Positions 19,956 through 30,567 of a DNA stretch of 64,000 nucleotides are shown here, in pieces. The first letter of the stretch is position 1, and each line of letters starts with the position of its first letter. The notes under the pieces were generated by a model. The model did not search any database. It was not told the DNA's origin and saw only the letters and a list, made by a program, of their open reading frames with translations. A program made the position numbers and the translations under genes. Source of the DNA: Cupriavidus sp. UYMMa02A (GTDB lineage Bacteria > Pseudomonadota > Gammaproteobacteria > Burkholderiales > Burkholderiaceae); assembly GCA_001725945.1 (NCBI GenBank), contig LRMT01000066.1, forward strand, positions 1-64,000, written 5' to 3'.

Positions 19956-19980
19956 CACCGTGCCGCAAGCTGGCACGGTG
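19956..19980 (-). promoter_or_regulatory. Intercistronic hairpin between acyl-CoA ligase and livK
   Basis: CACCGTGCC (19956-19964) pairs perfectly with GGCACGGTG (19972-19980) around a seven-base loop, in the 134-base gap after the ligase stop. There is no T-run, so partial attenuation or mRNA stabilisation is more likely than full termination. Confidence 0.5.
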
Positions 19981-20001
19981 TGGCGGATGCCCGTTTCCGC
20001 C

Positions 20002-21627
20002 TCAGGCTGCCGGCAGGCGGTAGTCCTTGAACTGCTCGCGCAGCTTGAGCTTCTGCATCTTGCCGGTGGCGGTCAGCGGGATTTCGGCGACGAAGGCCAC
20101 GTCGTCAGGAATCCACCACTTGGCGACCTTGCCTTCGAAGAACTTCAGCAGTTCTTCCTTGCTGACCTCGGCGTTGGGCTTCTTGACCACCACGAGCAGC
20201 GGACGCTCGTCCCATTTCCGGTGGTACACGGAAATGCAGGCCGCCATGTGCACGGCGGGATGGGCCGCGGCCACGTTCTCGATATCGATCGACGAAATCC
20301 ACTCGCCGCCCGACTTGATCACGTCCTTGCTGCGGTCGGTGATCTGCATGTAGCCATCTTCATCGATGGTGGCCACGTCGCCGGTCGGGAACCAGCCATC
20401 GACGAGCGGGTTCGCATCGCTGCGGTAGTAGCGGTCGATGACCCACGGGCCGCGCACCATCAGGTCGCCGAATGCCTTTCCGTCCCAGGGCATTTCGTTG
20501 CCGTCGCCATCGACAATCTTCATGTCGACGCCGTAGATCACCCGGCCCTGCTTCTCGAGGATCTTGTGCCGGTCGGCATCGGACAGTGCCTCATGCTTGG
20601 CCAGCAGCTTGCATGTCGTGCCCAGCGGCGACATCTCGGTCATGCCCCACGCATGGATGACCTCGACATCCAGCGCCTCGAGCGCTCGGATCATCGCGGG
20701 CGGCGCGGCCGAGCCGCCGATCACCGTGCGGTGGAACGTGGAGAACTTCAGGTTGTTGCCCTGCACGTGCTGCAGCAGGCCCAGCCATACCGTCGGCACG
20801 CCGGCGGAGAATGTCACCTTCTCCTGCTCGAACAGTTCGTAAAGCGAAGCGCCATCGAGCTTCGGGCCGGGGAACACCAGCTTGGCCCCGACCAGAGGCA
20901 CCGAGTACGGCAAGCCCCAGGCATTGACGTGGAACATCGGCACGACAGGCAGGATCACGTCGCGCGCCGAGCAGCCCAGCGCATCGGGAAGCGCCGACGC
21001 ATACGAATGCAGCACCGTCGAGCGGTGCGAGTACAACGCGCCCTTCGGGTTGCCGGTCGTGCCCGAGGTATAGCACAGGCTCGACGCCTGGTGTTCATCG
21101 AACTGCGGCCACGCGTAGTCGCCGTCCTGCGCGTCGATCAGGTCTTCATAGCACAGCAGCTTCGCCTTGGACTCGGCCGGCATATGCGCGCGGTCGCTCA
21201 TCAGCACCCAGCCCTTCACGTTCGGGCAGTGCGGCGCCACGCCTTCCACCAGGGGCAGGAAGGTCAGGTCGAAGAAGACGTACCCGTCTTCGGCGTGATT
21301 GACGATATAGGCGATCTGCTCGGGAAACAGGCGCGGATTGACCGTATGGCAGACGGCGCCCATGCCGGACACGCCATAGTAGATCTCGAGGTGGCGGTAG
21401 CCGTTCCAGGCCAGGGTGCCGACACGTTCGCCCTGCTGCACGCCGAGCGCGGTCAGTGCCTGGGCCAGCTTGCGGGCACGCAGTTCGCAGTCGCGGTAGG
21501 TATAGCGGTGAAGATCACCCTCGGTACGTCGCGAAACGATTTCCGTGCTGCCGTAATAACGGGCAGCGTGCCTGATGATGGAGGAAATGAGCAGCGGCGC
21601 GCTCATCATTTGACCCATCAATGCCAT
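20002..21627 (-). CDS. Fatty acid--CoA ligase (AMP-forming, FadD/DmdB-like)
   Basis: Activates a carboxylic acid to its CoA thioester with ATP. Intact, 541 residues. ANL-superfamily motifs: [20 protein letters not shown] (A3, P-loop), [13 protein letters not shown] (A5), [19 protein letters not shown] (A7), [16 protein letters not shown] (A8 with linker) and the catalytic lysine in [14 protein letters not shown] (A10). It resembles medium/long-chain acyl-CoA ligases and the 3-methylthiopropionyl-CoA ligase group. First gene of a leftward unit with livKHMGF, implying import of an acid and its immediate activation. An operator-like dyad lies 41 bases upstream of the start. Ribosome binding site CAGGAGACAG precedes the ATG at 21627. 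Confidence 0.92.
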   Translation of the reverse strand: MALMGQMMSAPLLISSIIRHAARYYGSTEIVSRRTEGDLHRYTYRDCELRARKLAQALTALGVQQGERVGTLAWNGYRHLEIYYGVSGMGAVCHTVNPRLFPEQIAYIVNHAEDGYVFFDLTFLPLVEGVAPHCPNVKGWVLMSDRAHMPAESKAKLLCYEDLIDAQDGDYAWPQFDEHQASSLCYTSGTTGNPKGALYSHRSTVLHSYASALPDALGCSARDVILPVVPMFHVNAWGLPYSVPLVGAKLVFPGPKLDGASLYELFEQEKVTFSAGVPTVWLGLLQHVQGNNLKFSTFHRTVIGGSAAPPAMIRALEALDVEVIHAWGMTEMSPLGTTCKLLAKHEALSDADRHKILEKQGRVIYGVDMKIVDGDGNEMPWDGKAFGDLMVRGPWVIDRYYRSDANPLVDGWFPTGDVATIDEDGYMQITDRSKDVIKSGGEWISSIDIENVAAAHPAVHMAACISVYHRKWDERPLLVVVKKPNAEVSKEELLKFFEGKVAKWWIPDDVAFVAEIPLTATGKMQKLKLREQFKDYRLPAA

Positions 21628-22010
21628 GAAACTGTCTCCTGAAAATTGGAATTTTCCGTCTGAAAACGAACAACCGTTCTATTTTTTGGCGATTGTTCCC
21701 ACGTCCTGGAACAAGGTCAACGTGATTCCGTTGTGCACTGCCGCATTCGGGACCGCAATTCTGCGAGGTTCCATGCACCAGATTCATCGGCGCCATCCAT
21801 GGGAAGAACATTGCGCGCCAGGCGGGCCGCCTGGCGGGCCGATCCGGATGTGGAAGTACAATACTGCGAGCCATGTTGCGTCTCAACATGTCGTTTTCCC
21901 CTAGCACGCAAGCGCACTTCAGGGCGATGGGGCATGCCGGCGCTGCATCACCCACACGCGGCATCCCTTGCCAGACCCGAATACAGCGCCGCGCGGCCCG
22001 CCCCCAGACA
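21628..22010. other. Intergenic region between divergent acyl-CoA ligase and selO
   Basis: About 380 bases with no gene that I can support. The ligase-proximal third is AT-rich and holds two dyad operators at 21668-21714. The rest is ordinary GC-rich sequence leading to the selO start, with no clear promoter for selO. Confidence 0.5.
21668..21714. promoter_or_regulatory. Two operator-like dyads upstream of the acyl-CoA ligase
   Basis: GAACAACCGTTC (21668-21679) is a GAAC-N4-GTTC dyad followed by TATTTT; the 18-base block matches the fadB promoter operator at 16 of 18 positions. A second dyad, TTGTTCC-N8-GGAACAA, lies at 21693-21714. On the ligase side, TTGTTC followed 17 bases later by TCCAAT could be a weak sigma70 promoter overlapping the first dyad. 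Confidence 0.55.
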
Positions 22011-23571
22011 ATGTCCGATACCCTCAACCACCTGTCATCCCAGCCCGATGCCGCCGGCAATCCGGCAGCATTCCACGCGCATTCCAGACCGGTCCCGGCA
22101 TGGCCACGCTCGGCGAGCGCTTCTTCACGCGGCTGCGCCCCACGCCGCTGCCCTCGCCCTATCTGGTCAGCGTGGCGCCAGCCGCCGCGGCATTGCTTGG
22201 CCTTCCCGCTGGCGCCGCCGCGCAGCCGGACTTCATCGAGGCCTTTGTCGGCAATAGCGTCCCGGAATGGGCTGACCCGCTGGCCACGGTGTACTCGGGG
22301 CACCAGTTCGGCGTATGGGCGGGACAGCTTGGCGATGGCCGTGCGATCAGGCTCGCCCAGGCGCAGACCGATACCGGCCCGTGGGAGATCCAGCTCAAGG
22401 GCGCCGGCCTGACGCCTTATTCGCGCATGGCCGACGGCCGCGCGGTGCTGCGCTCGTCGATCCGCGAATACCTGTGCTCCGAAGCGATGGCGGCGCTCGG
22501 CGTATCCACCACGCGCGCGCTGAGCATCATCGGCTCGGATGCCCCCGTGCGGCGCGAGACCATCGAGACCGCCGCGGTAGTGACACGGCTGGCGCCGACG
22601 TTATCCGCTTCGGCCATTTCGAACATTTTGCCGCGCGCGAAGACGTGACCGCGCTGCGCGAGCTCGCCGACTTCGTCATCGACAACTTCATGCCGGCCTG
22701 CCGCGAATCTGCCCAGCCCTACCAGGCGCTGCTGCGCGAGGTTTCGCTGCGCACGGCGGACCTCATGGCGCACTGGCAGGCCGTCGGTTTCTGCCATGGC
22801 GTGATGAACACGGACAATATGTCGATCCTGGGCCTGACCATCGACTACGGTCCGTTCGGCTTCCTCGATGCGTTCGACGCCAACCACATCTGCAACCACT
22901 CGGACACGCAGGGACGCTACGCGTACAGCCAGCAGCCGCAGGTCGCGTTCTGGAACCTGCATTGCCTGGCGCAGGCGCTGCTGCCGCTGTGGCTCCAGCC
23001 CGGCGCCGACGAAGCCGCGCGCGAGGCCGCCGTGGCCCAGGCACGCGAAGCGCTGGACCCGTTCCGCGACCGCTACGCCAGCGAGTTCTTCCGCCACTAC
23101 CGCGCCAAGCTGGGGCTGCATCGCCCTGCCGGCGGCGACAAAGAGGACGAGCCCCTGCTGACGAGCCTGTTCCAGCTCATGCACGAACAGCGCGTGGACT
23201 ACACCTTGTTCTGGCGCAACCTCGCCCACATCTCGTCCCACGATGGCGCAGGCGACGCGCCGGTGCGCGACCTGTTCCTCGACCGGGCCGCCTGGGACGC
23301 CTGGGCGGAACGCTACCGGAACCGCCTGCGCGCGGAGCAGTCCGACGACCATACGCGGCGCACTGCCATGCTGGCGGTCAACCCCAAGTATGTGCTGCGC
23401 AACCATCTTGCCGAAACCGCCATCCGCCGCGCGCGAGAGAAGGATTTCAGCGAGGTGGACCGCCTGCTAGCGGTGCTGTCGCGGCCCTTTGACGAACAGC
23501 CCGAGGCGCAGGCCTACGCGGCGCTGCCGCCCGACTGGGCAGGCAGCCTGGAGGTGAGCTGTTCGTCGTGA
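22011..23571 (+). CDS. selO: Protein adenylyltransferase SelO (YdiU/UPF0061), two frameshifts
   Basis: Pseudokinase-fold enzyme that transfers AMP from ATP to protein hydroxyls (AMPylation), implicated in oxidative stress responses. Typical motifs: [40 protein letters not shown] (ATP-binding Lys), [40 protein letters not shown] (active-site Asn and metal-binding Asp) and [11 protein letters not shown]. About 520 residues after repair. One base is missing near 22079 (GCGGCATTC read as GCGCATTC) and one near 22594 (GCGGCCGA read as GCGCCGA). The ATG at 22011 (MSDTLNHL) is chosen because only this frame gives the full N-terminus. It lacks the selenocysteine/cysteine C-terminal motif of eukaryotic SelO, but ends EVSCSS. 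msrB, another redox gene, follows 115 bases downstream. Confidence 0.9.
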
Positions 23572-23686
23572 CCGTGTCAGGGCCGCCCGGCACGCCGCGG
23601 GCGGCTGGTGTAAGGTTCGGGCCACGGCCGCGACCAATGCGTGAGGCCGGCAGCAGACGCCAGCCCCCTACCGAAAGGATCGAAGC

Positions 23687-24097
23687 ATGACCACAAGCAA
23701 GACCGACGCCGAGTGGCGCGAGCAACTCTCCGACATCGAATACCGCGTCGCGCGCGAAGCCGCCACCGAACGCCCGTTTACCGGCCGCTACTGGGACCAC
23801 TGGGACCACGGCATCTACAAGTGCGTGGGGTGCGGCACGCCGCTGTTCGAATCGGCGACGAAATTCGACGCCGGCTGCGGCTGGCCCAGCTACTTCCGGC
23901 CGATCAACGGCGAAGTGATCGCAGAGCATACCGACCATACGCACGGCATGGTGCGCGTGGAAGTCCGCTGCAAGGAATGCGGCAGCCATCTCGGCCACGT
24001 ATTCGAAGATGGCCCCGCGCCGACCGGACTACGCTATTGCATCAACTCGGCTGCGCTAAAATTCGACAATCGCGACCCGGCTGAGCGCGACGGCTGA
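23687..24097 (+). CDS. msrB: Peptide-methionine (R)-S-oxide reductase
   Basis: Reduces methionine-R-sulfoxide in proteins. Intact, 136 residues. Two CxxC pairs that bind zinc are visible, CVGCG and CKECG, and the catalytic cysteine lies in [27 protein letters not shown] and [12 protein letters not shown] are family signatures. The ATG at 23687 follows a GAAAGGATC ribosome binding site. Followed by yciB, bolA and a PpiC gene, a block commonly found together in Cupriavidus and Ralstonia. Confidence 0.97.
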   Translation: MTTSKTDAEWREQLSDIEYRVAREAATERPFTGRYWDHWDHGIYKCVGCGTPLFESATKFDAGCGWPSYFRPINGEVIAEHTDHTHGMVRVEVRCKECGSHLGHVFEDGPAPTGLRYCINSAALKFDNRDPAERDG

Positions 24098-24173
24098 TGC
24101 ACTCGCGCCGGGCTGTACGGCCGCCCCGCGGGCCGGGCACACCGCCCAGCCCGCCAACCAACGCTACTCCTGC

Positions 24174-24713
24174 ATGAAATTCCTGTTCGACCTGTTTCCG
24201 GTCATCCTCTTCTTTGCCGCCTTCAAGGTGGCCGGCATCTATACCGCCACCGCCGTGGCCATCGGCGCCACGGTGCTGCAGATCGGCTGGGTATGGCTGC
24301 GCCACCGCAAGGTCGAGCCGATGCAGTGGGTCAGCCTGCTGATCATCGGCGTATTCGGCGGCGCCACCCTGGTGCTGCACAACGAGACCTTCATCAAGTG
24401 GAAGCCGACCGTGCTGTACTGGATGTTCGCGGCTGCGCTGCTGGGCTCGGTGATCGGCTGGCGCAAGAACCTGATCCGCGCCATGATGGAAAAGCAGGTC
24501 ACGCTGCCCGACGCCGTCTGGGGGCGCCTCAATGTCGCCTGGGCCGGCTTCTTCGCCGCGATGGGGCTGCTGAATCTCTATGTGGCGTTCCAGTTCTCGA
24601 CGGACGTGTGGGTGAACTTCAAGCTGTTTGGCAGCATGGGCCTGATGCTCGTCTTCATCATTGCGCAGAGCGTCTGGCTGTCGCGCCATATGCAGGAAAA
24701 TACGCAGGACTGA
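24174..24713 (+). CDS. yciB: Inner membrane-spanning protein YciB (septation protein A)
   Basis: Small integral membrane protein of the YciB/IspZ family, linked to cell envelope synthesis and septation. Intact, 179 residues with about five hydrophobic segments. It begins [18 protein letters not shown], the family's conserved start, and contains [20 protein letters not shown], a stretch that is nearly invariant in the family. Start ATG at 24174. It lies 76 bases after msrB. Confidence 0.95.
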   Translation: MKFLFDLFPVILFFAAFKVAGIYTATAVAIGATVLQIGWVWLRHRKVEPMQWVSLLIIGVFGGATLVLHNETFIKWKPTVLYWMFAAALLGSVIGWRKNLIRAMMEKQVTLPDAVWGRLNVAWAGFFAAMGLLNLYVAFQFSTDVWVNFKLFGSMGLMLVFIIAQSVWLSRHMQENTQD

Positions 24714-24783
24714 GCGCGTGCGCCACACATCAGCCGGGTGCCGGTTTCCCGGCCCCGCCACCAGAACCCGAAAGGAATACAAA

Positions 24784-25098
24784 ATGGCAGCTGAACCCGC
24801 CATCATCGAGGCGATGCTGCGCGAAGCGCTCGCGCCCACCCACCTAGTCGTGCGCGACGACAGCGCGTTGCATGCCGGCCACGCCGGCGCGGCATCGGGG
24901 GGCGGCCACTATGACGTGACCATCGTCAGCGAGCGCTTTGCAGGCCACACCCGCGTCGCACGGCACCGCATGGTGTATGATGCGCTGCGCGGTCTGTTCC
25001 CCACGCAAATCCACGCTTTGGCCGTGACCGCGTTCACCGATCAAGAATTTCAATCCCGCGAAACATCACGCGGTTCCACCAGCAACTCTCAGACCTGA
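24784..25098 (+). CDS. bolA: BolA family protein
   Basis: BolA proteins act with monothiol glutaredoxins in iron-sulfur cluster handling, or as regulators. 104 residues. The core shows LVVRDDSALHAGHAG, with the histidine used for Fe-S ligation, and HYDVTIVSERFAGHTRVARH and MVYDALRGLFPTQIHALAV, the usual helix-turn-helix-like end. The ATG at 24784 follows CGAAAGGAATACAAA. The last 20 residues are Ser/Thr-rich and longer than usual, ending four bases before the next start, so a C-terminal frameshift cannot be excluded. Confidence 0.88.
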   Translation: MAAEPAIIEAMLREALAPTHLVVRDDSALHAGHAGAASGGGHYDVTIVSERFAGHTRVARHRMVYDALRGLFPTQIHALAVTAFTDQEFQSRETSRGSTSNSQT

Positions 25099-25102
25099 TT
25101 CC

Positions 25103-25897
25103 ATGAAGACCACCGTCCTCTCGTTCAGCCTGGCGGCTGTGCTCGCTGCCGGCAGCCTGCCCGCAGCCGCCCAGAATGCCGCTGTCGTGAATGGCAAGGC
25201 CATTCCCTCGGCCAAGCTGGACAAGCTGATTGCCGGCACCGGCCAGCCTGACAACCCGGAGTTGCGGGACCGTGCGCGCGGCATGCTGATCGACCGCGAA
25301 CTGCTGGTGCAGGAAGCCAACAAGCGCGGCCTGACGCAGCGTGACGACGTTCAGGAGCAACTGGAACAGGCCCGCCTGAACGTGCTGGCCGGCGCGGTGT
25401 TCGAAGACTACGTCAAGACCCACGCCGCCAGCGACGCTGAACTGCGCAAGCAGTACGACAAGATCAAGACCCAGTTCGGCAACGGCAAGGAATACCACGT
25501 CCGCCACATCCTGGTGGAAAAGGAAGCCGACGCCAAGGCCATCATCGCCAAGATCAAGGGCGGCGCGAAGTTCGAGGACATGGCCAAGGCCTCGTCCAAG
25601 GACCCGGGCTCAGCCGCGAACGGCGGCGACCTGGACTGGGCCAACAGCGGCAGCTACGTACCGGAATTCTCGGCGGCCATGACCGGTCTGAAGAAGGGTC
25701 AGATGACCGATACACCGGTCAAGACCCAGTTCGGCTGGCACATCATCGAGCTCGTCGACACGCGCGACGCCAAGATCCCGAGCTTCGAAGAGGTCAAGCC
25801 CCAGCTCATGCAGATGATGATGGGCGACCAGAACTGGCAGCGCGAGCAGTTCCAGGCCATGATGAAGTCCCTCAAGGACAAGGCCAAGATCCAGTAA
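25103..25897 (+). CDS. Periplasmic peptidyl-prolyl cis-trans isomerase, PpiC/parvulin type
   Basis: Folding chaperone/isomerase of the SurA-parvulin family. Intact, 264 residues. Signal peptide MKTTVLSFSLAAVLAAGSL, cleaved near PAAAQN; an N-terminal SurA-like helical part (VVNGKAIPSAKLDKLIAG); then the parvulin domain from about residue 130: EYHVRHILVEKEADAK, FEDMAKASSKDPGSAANGGD and TQFGWHIIELVD. The start lies four bases after the bolA stop, so it is co-transcribed. Confidence 0.94.
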   Translation: MKTTVLSFSLAAVLAAGSLPAAAQNAAVVNGKAIPSAKLDKLIAGTGQPDNPELRDRARGMLIDRELLVQEANKRGLTQRDDVQEQLEQARLNVLAGAVFEDYVKTHAASDAELRKQYDKIKTQFGNGKEYHVRHILVEKEADAKAIIAKIKGGAKFEDMAKASSKDPGSAANGGDLDWANSGSYVPEFSAAMTGLKKGQMTDTPVKTQFGWHIIELVDTRDAKIPSFEEVKPQLMQMMMGDQNWQREQFQAMMKSLKDKAKIQ

Positions 25898-25948
25898 CGT
25901 TGCAGGCCGGTGCCCCCGCCGGGCTGCAGACTAGAAGGAAGCAGCAGC

Positions 25949-26239
25949 GTGGAGCCTCGGACCGGCTACTGGCAACTCTGGTATCTCTATTCCCGGGGCA
26001 TGTGCTATTGCGCGCTTGCCTCGGCGTCGCTTGACGGCGCCGCCCCCGGGTGGCGCAAGCTCCATCAATACTTGCCGCTTCGTGACCGCTATGCGCCGGA
26101 GAAGATTCTCCGGGCGGTGGTGGCCTATAAGGAATCGCGCGGCGAGATCGTTCCCCTTCCGGATTGTGACCGGCACCGGCTGCTGCACTTCGCGTATGCG
26201 TCGTGGAGTTCGCGGTTGATGGCGCCGTTGGGGGAATAA
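25949..26239 (+). CDS. Small hypothetical protein
   Basis: Unrecognised protein of 96 residues. I choose a GTG start at 25949 because AAGGAA sits eight bases before it; an in-frame ATG at 25910 has no such site. The sequence is Trp/Tyr-rich at the N-terminus (TGYWQLWYLYSRGMCYCALA) and basic later, with no signal peptide or membrane segment I can see. Codon use looks like real coding sequence. It follows the PpiC gene by about 50 bases and converges on purL. Function unknown. Confidence 0.6.
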   Translation: MEPRTGYWQLWYLYSRGMCYCALASASLDGAAPGWRKLHQYLPLRDRYAPEKILRAVVAYKESRGEIVPLPDCDRHRLLHFAYASWSSRLMAPLGE

Positions 26240-26284
26240 GTCCTTTTGGTGTTTGTCCCTTCTGGCGTGCGCCAGGAGCGACAA

Positions 26285-26307
26285 CCGGGCCATCTCCGAC
26301 GGCCCGG
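26285..26307. terminator. Hairpin between convergent small gene and purL
   Basis: CCGGGCC (26285-26291) pairs with GGCCCGG (26301-26307) around a nine-base loop in the 80-base gap between two convergent stops. No clear T-run, so it is only a candidate. Confidence 0.4.
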
Positions 26308-26321
26308 GCGCCCCTCTTATC

Positions 26322-29300
26322 TCACCCCACCCACTTCCGCGCATTCCGGAACATCCGCATCCACGGGCTCGCCCCATCAGCCACCTGCTTCCAGGCATCC
26401 GGCGCCCAGCTCATGGTCGCGGCGCGGAACACGCGTTCCGGGTGCGGCATGAGCACGGTGAAGCGGCCATCAGTGGTCGTCACCGAGGTGATGCCGTCCG
26501 GCGAGCCGTTCGGGTTCAGCGGATAAGTCTGCGTGACCGCACCGTGGTTGTCCACGAAGCGCAGCGCAACCTTGGCCTGCCCGATTTCGCCTTGCTGCGA
26601 GAAATCGGCAAACCCTTCGCCGTGCGCGACGACGATAGGAATGCGGCTGCCTTCCATGCCGGCGAAGAAGATCGACGGCGACTGCTGCACTTCGACCGTG
26701 ACGTAGCGCGCCTCGTACTGCTCCGACTGGTTGCGCGTGAACTTCGGCCAGGCGCCAGCACCCGGGATGATCGGAGCCAGATTGCTCATCATCTGGCAGC
26801 CGTTGCACACGCCCAGCGCAAAGGTGTCCTGGCGGTTGAAGAAGGCTGCGAACTGCTCGGCCATCTGCGCGTTGAACAGGATGGTCTTGGCCCAGCCTTC
26901 GCCGGCACCCAGCACGTCGCCGTAGCTGAAGCCGCCGCAGGCCACGAAGCCCTTGAAATCAGCCAGGTTCGCACGGCCTGCGATCAGGTCGCTCATGTGG
27001 ACGTCGTGCGTATCAAAGCCCGCGCGGTCCATGCTGTACGCCATCTCGATCTGCGAGTTGACGCCCTGCTCGCGCAGGATCGCCACGCGCGGACGCGCGC
27101 CGGTCGCGATGAACGGTGCAGCGACGTCGTCGGCCAGGTCGAACGTCAGAACCGGGCTGATGCCAGGGTCGGCAGCGTCGAGCAGGCGGTCGTACTCGCT
27201 GTCCGCGCAGACCGGGTTGTCACGCAGGCGCGCGATGCGCCAGCTCACCTCGCTCCAGTTGCGCTGCAGGTCCGTGCGCGAAGCGCCGAACACCTTCTTG
27301 GCGTCGCGATAGATCTCGATCTGGTCGGTCGCGTTGGGCTTGCCGACCACATGGCTGCAGGCCGACAGGCCGACCTCGCGCAGCATGGCGAACACAGCGT
27401 CGCGATCCTGCATGCGCACTTGCACCACCGCGCCCAGTTCTTCCGAGAACAGCGCGCGCACGGTCTGGTCGTTGCGGCGCTCGGCAATCTGCTGGGCCCA
27501 GTTCTTGGCGTCGCCATAGTCCTGTTCCTGCTGCGGGTCCAGCGCCAGCATGTCGACGTTCAGGGAGATGCCGCAATGGCCCGCAAACGCCATTTCCGCC
27601 AGCGTGGCCATGAAGCCGCCATCGGAGCGGTCGTGGTACGCCAGGAGCTTGCCCTCGCGGTTCAGCCGCTGGATCACGTTGAAGAAATTCTTCAGATCTT
27701 CGGCGCTGTCGACGTCCGGCGCGCTGTCGCCGACCTGCTGCGTGACCTGGGCCAGGATGCTGCCGCCCATGCGGTGCTTGCCGCGGCTCAGGTCAATGCC
27801 GATCAGCACGGTGTCGCCCGCATCGGTACGCAGTTGCGGCGTCAGCGTGCGGTTCACATCGTCCACCGCGGCGAACGCCGAGATGATCAGGGACACCGGC
27901 GCCACCACTTCCTTGGCCACGCCATCGTCCTGCCACTTGGTGCGCATCGACAGAGAATCCTTGCCCACCGGGATGCTGATGCCGAGTGCCGGGCACAGCT
28001 CCATGCCGACGGCGTGCACGGTGTCGTACAGCTTGGCGTCTTCGCCTTCCACGCCGCAAGCCGCCATCCAGTTTGCCGACAGCTTGACCTTGCCCAGGTC
28101 CTTGACCGGCGCGGCAGCCAGGTTGGTCAGCGCTTCGCCGATCGCCATGCGCCCCGAGGCCGGGGCATTGATGACTGCCAGCGGCGTGCGCTCGCCCATG
28201 GTCATCGCCTCGCCGGCATTGCCCTTGTAATCGAGCGTGGTCACGGCCACGTCAGCGACGGGCACCTGCCAAGGGCCGACCATCTGGTCGCGTGCGTTCA
28301 TGCCCCCCACGGTGCGGTCGCCAATGCTGATCAGGAACGACTTGTTGGCCACGGTCGGGTGGCGCAGCACGTCATGCACGGCCTGTTCCAGCGAGATGCC
28401 GGTGACATCGACCGGCGGCAGCGACTGCTCCACACGCGTCACGTCGCGATGCATGCGCGGCGGCTTGCCCAGCAGCACTTCCATCGGCATGTCGACCGTA
28501 AAATGCTCCTTGAGCGCGGCATCGACATGCGAATCGACCAGCTGGAGCTGCCTTTCCTCGGTGGCGATGCCGACCACGGCGAACGGCGAACGCTCGCGCT
28601 CGCACATGGCCTGGAATTTCGCGAATTGTCCGCGCGATCGCCAGGACATAGCGTTCCTGCGACTCGTTGCACCAGATCTCGGCGGGCGACAGGCCCGACT
28701 CCTCCAGGTGCACCTTGCGCAGGTCGAAGCGCGCGCCGCGGCCGGCGCCATCCACCACTTCGGGGAACGCATTGGAAATGCGCCCGCGCCAACGTCGTGA
28801 ATCGACAGGATTGGGTTCTCGTCGCCGAGCTGCCAGCACGCGTTGATCACTTCCTGCGCGCGGCGCTCCATTTCCGGGTTGCCGCGCTGGACCGAGTCGA
28901 AGTCCAGGTCAGCCGTGTTGGTGCCGGTCGCCATCGAGCTCGCGGCGCCGCCGCCCATGCCGATGCGCATGCCCGGGCCGCCCAGCTGGATCAGCAGCGT
29001 GCCGGCGGGCAGGTCGTGCTTGTGCGTGTGGTTCGCGTCGATATTGCCGATGCCGCCCGCGATCATGATGGGCTTGTGGTAGCCGCGTACGGTGCCGCCC
29101 ACGTTCTGCTCGTAGACGCGGAAGTAGCCGCCCAGGTTGGCGCGGCCGAATTCATTGTTGAACGCGGCGCCGCCGAGCGGGCCGTCGATCATGATCTGCA
29201 GCGGCGAGGCGATGCGGTCCGGCTTGCCGGTCACGCCGGGCTTGTCGTCGGGATTGCGATGCGCCACCGGCTGCGCCGCATTGCGGTCGTTTTCCCACGA

Positions 29301-30365
29301 CTCGACGGCCTCGGGCAGCATCAGGTTCGACACCGTGAAGCCGGTCAGGCCGGCCTTGGGCTTGGCGCCTCGGCCGGTCGCGCCCTCGTCGCGGATTTCA
29401 CCGCCGGCGCCCGTGGAGGCACCCGGGAACGGCGAGATCGCGGTCGGGTGATTGTGCGTCTCGACCTTCATCAGCGTATGGGTCAGCGCCTCGTGGCGGC
29501 CATACTTGTGGTGCTCGCCGCGCGGGAACCAGCGCTCGGCCATGTCGCCTTCCATCACGGCGGAGTTGTCCGAGTACGCGACGATCGAGCCCTGGGGATT
29601 GAGCTGATGCGTGTTGCGGATCATCGCGAACAGCGATTTGTCCTGCTGCACGCCGTCGATGGTCCACGTGGCGTTGAAAATCTTGTGGCGGCAGTGTTCG
29701 CTGTTGGCCTGCGCGAACATCATCAACTCGACGTCGGTCGGATTGCGCCCGAGCTTCGCATAGGCATCGACCAGGTAGTCGATCTCGTCCTCGGAGAGCG
29801 CCAGGCCCATCTCGACGTTGGCTGCCGCCAGCGCGCCGCGGCCGCCGGAGATATCAATGAAGCGCAGCGGCTTGGCCGGCAGTTCCTGGAACAGTCCCGC
29901 GGCGTCGTCGCGCGCGGCGACCACCGTTTCGGTCATGCGGTCAAACAGGTGCGCTGCGACAGCGGCGCGCGTATCGGCGTCCAGCGACTTGCGTCCACGC
30001 AGCAGGCCCTTCTTGCAGACCACGGTGATCTCGATGCCGCGTTCGATGCGGTGCACATGCGTCAGGCCGCAGTTGTGCGCGATGTCGGTGGCCTTGCTGG
30101 CCCATGGCGAGATCGTGCCGAAGCGCGGAATCACGACAAAGCGGTCGCCGTCGGGCTGTTCGGCAAACGGCGCACCATAGGTCAGCAGCGCGGCAATGCG
30201 GCTCTGGTCTTCAGCGGACAGCGGGGTGTCCGAGTCGACGAAATGGAGAAACTGGCCGTGCACCGATTCGATATCGGCGTCGATCTGCCGCAGAGCGGTG
30301 AGCAGGCGTTGCTGGCGGAAGGCGGAAAGCGCCAAAGCGCCGGGGAAGCACGAAAAATGCGCCAT
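26322..30365 (-). CDS. purL: Phosphoribosylformylglycinamidine synthase, frameshifted
   Basis: Fourth step of purine synthesis: converts FGAR, glutamine and ATP to FGAM. Long single-chain form, about 1347 residues. Seen: the N-terminal PurS-like region; the ATP-grasp-like synthase core with [40 protein letters not shown] and [17 protein letters not shown]; and the C-terminal glutaminase with the nucleophilic Cys in [19 protein letters not shown] and the end of the triad in MPHPERVF. A stretch of about 50 residues near 28632-28781 is out of frame: one base is missing near 28781 (GGCGGCATT read as GGCGCATT) and there is a second net shift near 28632. The shifted frame supplies the missing [12 protein letters not shown] and [16 protein letters not shown]. 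Start at 30365 (MAHFSCFPG). A TACAAT -10 element lies upstream at 30456-30451. Confidence 0.96.
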   Translation of the reverse strand: MAHFSCFPGALALSAFRQQRLLTALRQIDADIESVHGQFLHFVDSDTPLSAEDQSRIAALLTYGAPFAEQPDGDRFVVIPRFGTISPWASKATDIAHNCGLTHVHRIERGIEITVVCKKGLLRGRKSLDADTRAAVAAHLFDRMTETVVAARDDAAGLFQELPAKPLRFIDISGGRGALAAANVEMGLALSEDEIDYLVDAYAKLGRNPTDVELMMFAQANSEHCRHKIFNATWTIDGVQQDKSLFAMIRNTHQLNPQGSIVAYSDNSAVMEGDMAERWFPRGEHHKYGRHEALTHTLMKVETHNHPTAISPFPGASTGAGGEIRDEGATGRGAKPKAGLTGFTVSNLMLPEAVESWENDRNAAQPVAHRNPDDKPGVTGKPDRIASPLQIMIDGPLGGAAFNNEFGRANLGGYFRVYEQNVGGTVRGYHKPIMIAGGIGNIDANHTHKHDLPAGTLLIQLGGPGMRIGMGGGAASSMATGTNTADLDFDSVQRGNPEMERRAQEVINACWQLGDENPILSIHDVGAGAFPMRSPKWWMAPAAARASTCARCTWRSRACRPPRSGATSRRNAMSWRSRGQFAKFQAMCERERSPFAVVGIATEERQLQLVDSHVDAALKEHFTVDMPMEVLLGKPPRMHRDVTRVEQSLPPVDVTGISLEQAVHDVLRHPTVANKSFLISIGDRTVGGMNARDQMVGPWQVPVADVAVTTLDYKGNAGEAMTMGERTPLAVINAPASGRMAIGEALTNLAAAPVKDLGKVKLSANWMAACGVEGEDAKLYDTVHAVGMELCPALGISIPVGKDSLSMRTKWQDDGVAKEVVAPVSLIISAFAAVDDVNRTLTPQLRTDAGDTVLIGIDLSRGKHRMGGSILAQVTQQVGDSAPDVDSAEDLKNFFNVIQRLNREGKLLAYHDRSDGGFMATLAEMAFAGHCGISLNVDMLALDPQQEQDYGDAKNWAQQIAERRNDQTVRALFSEELGAVVQVRMQDRDAVFAMLREVGLSACSHVVGKPNATDQIEIYRDAKKVFGASRTDLQRNWSEVSWRIARLRDNPVCADSEYDRLLDAADPGISPVLTFDLADDVAAPFIATGARPRVAILREQGVNSQIEMAYSMDRAGFDTHDVHMSDLIAGRANLADFKGFVACGGFSYGDVLGAGEGWAKTILFNAQMAEQFAAFFNRQDTFALGVCNGCQMMSNLAPIIPGAGAWPKFTRNQSEQYEARYVTVEVQQSPSIFFAGMEGSRIPIVVAHGEGFADFSQQGEIGQAKVALRFVDNHGAVTQTYPLNPNGSPDGITSVTTTDGRFTVLMPHPERVFRAATMSWAPDAWKQVADGASPWMRMFRNARKWVG

Positions 30366-30567
30366 GTTCGTAGCGGTCGGGAGGCGAAGGAGGTAGGGGC
30401 TGCTGCTTGCCGGCACCGCTGCATGGGATGCCGGCCGGCGGGAAACCGCTATTGTACCTTGCCAACACCGGGATTTTGCATTGCGTCATCACGGCGCCCT
30501 TGTGTGACGGCGGTGCGTGATAATGCCTATGCGTCACTTTTTGCCTGAGCGGCCCAGCGTCTGGCCC

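Noticed and set aside
26253..30548. A 1431-codon open frame on the plus strand opposite purL
   Set aside because: It is the antisense shadow of purL in GC-rich DNA. It has no domain-like features, and purL on the other strand has all catalytic motifs.
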